Below, in pieces: positions 62,481 through 64,000 of a stretch of DNA of 64,000 nucleotides. The stretch spans positions 62,001 through 126,000 of the forward strand of contig NZ_LQXO02000022.1 in the NCBI RefSeq assembly GCF_001639065.2, given 5' to 3'. Within the stretch, counting starts at the first letter, position 1. Every line of letters begins with the position of its first letter. The position numbers and the translations under genes are program-made. The notes beneath the pieces were generated by a model. It was not told the origin of the DNA. It did not search any database and saw only the letters and a program-made list of their open reading frames with translations. Origin of the DNA: Vibrio barjaei. Its GTDB lineage: Bacteria > Pseudomonadota > Gammaproteobacteria > Enterobacterales > Vibrionaceae.

Positions 62481-63137
62481 CTAACAACTCGTTTGGCTAC
62501 GAATGAGGTCGGTGACCTGTTCCAATGACTCGAATAAATAGTCAGCTATTTCAGCGATGTCTTTTTGGGGCGGTGTGATGTCCGGAATCATCGCTGCCTG
62601 GCATCCTGCGTCTTTTCCAGCACGCATGCCATTATTCGAATCTTCCAGTACCAAACATTCACTTGGAGCCAGGTTAAGGCGTTGGCATGCCATGATGTAG
62701 CAATCAGGCCTAGGCTTACCATTTTGTACATCTTCTGCGGTAATTATGGTATCGAATTGCTCAAGGTAGTCTGAATTTTGAAAATTATGTTTTACTTCAG
62801 GCAAATGAGAGGAGGTGACGAGTGCTGTGATGAGATTGAGTTCCTTAGCCGCTTTGAAAAGCTGGTGGAACCCATGTTTGTAGTCTATTCCTTGTTTTCT
62901 TGCTTCATGAAAATGTTGGTCGCGAATGACTTTGTAAGTTGCTAAGTCAAATCCTTCCCCAAAGTGCTCACATAACATTCGCTCACAGTCAGGGTCTTGC
63001 ACGCCAATAAAGCCTTGATAGTAGTCGTCGGTTAACTCATACCCCATCTGGGTAGCGGCGTATTGCCAACTCTTTTTGTAGACCGTTTCCGTATCGAATA
63101 TCAATCCGTCCATATCAAATAGAAGTGCGGTGATCAT
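62481..63137 (-). CDS. HAD-family phosphatase (beta-phosphoglucomutase-like)
   Basis: A 218-residue HAD hydrolase: nucleophile motif DMDGLIFDTE (8-17), cap helical domain, Ser/Thr motif ALVTSS, Lys in GKPRPDCY and acidic motif VLEDSNNGMRAG. The subgroup dephosphorylates sugar phosphates or isomerises beta-glucose phosphate. It is divergent from mtlA; whether it acts on mannitol-related phosphates is open. Confidence 0.88.
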   Translation of the reverse strand: MITALLFDMDGLIFDTETVYKKSWQYAATQMGYELTDDYYQGFIGVQDPDCERMLCEHFGEGFDLATYKVIRDQHFHEARKQGIDYKHGFHQLFKAAKELNLITALVTSSHLPEVKHNFQNSDYLEQFDTIITAEDVQNGKPRPDCYIMACQRLNLAPSECLVLEDSNNGMRAGKDAGCQAAMIPDITPPQKDIAEIADYLFESLEQVTDLIRSQTSC

Positions 63138-63366
63138 TTAGGTAATCCTCATAGGTTTCACGTTTTATTTTTATAGCGCTACTTTGTCAGAGATTAAATG
63201 AAAGTCAAAAAACATATCTGTAATAAAATTACATTAAGGGGCGTTTTGACTGTTTTCTGCTCTAGAACAGTCGGCTTTAGGTAGAGTTGGATGAGTGTTT
63301 TGAGTGGTAATTTAATCAAAATGTGATTTGAGTCTCTAATTATTTTGTGTGTCCCAGAGTGCAAAG

Positions 63367-63382
63367 TGTGACACAAGTCATC
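63367..63382. promoter_or_regulatory. CRP-like site 1 upstream of mtlA
   Basis: TGTGA-CACAAG-TCATC: the left arm is perfect and the right arm matches 3 of 5. Confidence 0.4.
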
Positions 63383-63440
63383 ATTAAGTGGGAATTATTA
63401 TCAATAAAGTTGCTGTGTAATTTATCAACGCTGAAATTGC

Positions 63441-63456
63441 GTGATCCAAATCACTA
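63441..63456. promoter_or_regulatory. CRP-like site 2 upstream of mtlA
   Basis: CGTGA-TCCAAA-TCACT: the inner GTGA-N6-TCAC is exact, with both outer bases off consensus. Confidence 0.55.
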
Positions 63457-63482
63457 GATTTTGCTGCCTGATGTTTTCGTGT

Positions 63483-63498
63483 AGTGATTTCTGTCACA
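63483..63498. promoter_or_regulatory. CRP-like site 3 upstream of mtlA
   Basis: AGTGA-TTTCTG-TCACA: 9 of 10 consensus positions, 111 bases before the mtlA start. Confidence 0.6.
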
Positions 63499-63609
63499 AA
63501 AAGTGCCGTTATGCTGAATTTTGGAAATCTTGTGTTACTTTTTAATGGACTTTTGAATAACAACTTTTGGTCCAAAGGGACTACTTTTTCTGATAACGAG
63601 GATGACCTT

Positions 63610-64000
63610 ATGCTATCTCCTGAAGCGAAAATCAAAGTACAGAACTTTGGTCGTTTCCTCTCCAACATGGTGATGCCAAACATTGGCGCATTCATCGCTT
63701 GGGGTTTGATTACGGCACTATTTATTCCAACCGGATGGATTCCAAACGAAACTTTGGGTTCGATGGTCGGTCCGATGATTACTTACCTTTTACCGCTATT
63801 GATTGGTTATACCGGCGGTAAAATGGTTGCTGGCGACCGAGGTGCGGTTGTTGGTGCAATCACAACAATGGGTGTGATTGTTGGTACAGATATCCCAATG
63901 TTTATGGGTGCAATGATTGTAGGTCCACTTGGTGGTCTAGCGATTAAGAAGTTTGACCAAGCAGTTGAAGGCAAAATTAAGAGCGGCTTTGAGATGTTGG
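63610..64000 (+). CDS. mtlA: Mannitol PTS EIICBA, N-terminal part
   Basis: The frame runs off the right edge after 130 codons. It starts [32 protein letters not shown] and continues through the first membrane spans of the mannitol IIC domain ([41 protein letters not shown]), which is highly conserved. MtlA imports and phosphorylates mannitol to mannitol 1-phosphate. GAGG lies 8 bases before the ATG. The B and A domains and mtlD/mtlR would be expected beyond the window. Confidence 0.95.
   Translation, partial: MLSPEAKIKVQNFGRFLSNMVMPNIGAFIAWGLITALFIPTGWIPNETLGSMVGPMITYLLPLLIGYTGGKMVAGDRGAVVGAITTMGVIVGTDIPMFMGAMIVGPLGGLAIKKFDQAVEGKIKSGFEML

Larger units (their letters stand above)
63138..63609. 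other. Long mtlA control region
   Basis: 472 bases between the HAD gene and mtlA with no convincing ORF. It holds three CRP-like sites (listed separately). In V. cholerae the antisense small RNA MtlS is transcribed opposite the mtlA 5' leader; whether this leader encodes a homologue cannot be settled by eye. A short GTCC/GGAC stem followed by CTTTTTC occurs near 63570-63590. Confidence 0.5.

Noticed and set aside
63384-63695. 103-codon minus-strand ORF over the mtlA leader
   Set aside because: It is antisense to the mtlA start and its leader; if anything is transcribed there, an antisense RNA is more likely than a protein.
1-64000. CRISPR arrays, insertion sequences, prophage, tRNA or integron sites
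   Set aside because: No regularly spaced repeats, transposase or integrase motifs, tRNA cloverleaf or attC-like sites were recognised.

Overview
The window looks like a chromosomal segment of a marine gamma-proteobacterium of the Vibrionaceae, most likely Vibrio. Pointers are a Vibrio-type NqrB, an iron-sulfur photolyase with the V. cholerae/Agrobacterium cysteine spacing, a mannitol PTS start, a DUF3541-like protein, tandem HD-GYP sensors, and consensus-like CRP, ArgR and UxuR-type sites. The species cannot be named from the sequence. I see no rRNA, tRNA, insertion sequence, prophage or CRISPR array. Most of the window reads as metabolic modules.

Layout. 0-6 kb: two tandem membrane HD-GYP sensors (the first cut by the window edge) facing a GGDEF protein, a cyclic-dinucleotide module. 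6.2-7.5 kb: an nqrB gene without the other five nqr genes. 7.6-11.4 kb: a light-repair block of cry-DASH, an iron-sulfur (6-4)-type photolyase, an SDR and a DUF2256 mini-protein. 11.6-16.5 kb: a phzF/HD/GNAT operon, a secreted multidomain carbohydrate-binding putative polysaccharide lyase, and a lipase-like lipoprotein. 16.9-22.9 kb: the arginine deiminase pathway (YfcC-type carrier, arcA, arcC, ornithine carbamoyltransferase, argR). 23-30.8 kb: an alpha-glucoside system with a lacI/oligo-1,6-glucosidase operon divergent from aglEFGK. 30.9-36.4 kb: LuxR and GntR regulators, a DUF3541-like protein, and a chemoreceptor flanked by two near-identical 51-residue secreted mini-proteins that are easily missed.

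36.4-51.7 kb is the largest unit: a glucuronide regulon. A divergent control region with a perfect CRP site and several TTGGT-N2-ACCAA operators drives, on the minus strand, the TRAP permeases, a GH31 glycosidase, uxuB, uxaC, kdgK, eda, an Asp/Glu-racemase-like gene and ygjV. On the plus strand it drives the TRAP binding protein and beta-glucuronidase. A UxuR/ExuR-like repressor with two overlapping operators in its own promoter follows, then uxuA. Together these take a glucuronide from uptake to pyruvate and glyceraldehyde 3-phosphate. Hairpins between cistrons probably set relative expression.

51.7-64 kb holds mixed genes: a TauE/SafE exporter, an overlooked 47-residue membrane protein, a double cupin, an SDR, an L,D-transpeptidase, an SgrR-like regulator with a divergent small ORF, a DMT exporter, GNAT and LysR genes, an SRPBCC protein, a metallo-beta-lactamase-fold hydrolase and a HAD phosphatase. 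It ends with the first 130 codons of mtlA behind a leader with three CRP-like sites.

The items most worth following up are the twin mini-proteins around the chemoreceptor, the solitary nqrB, the large insertion inside both HD-GYP domains, the overlapping operators of the glucuronide regulator, and the two genes of unclear role at the end of the glucuronate operon.
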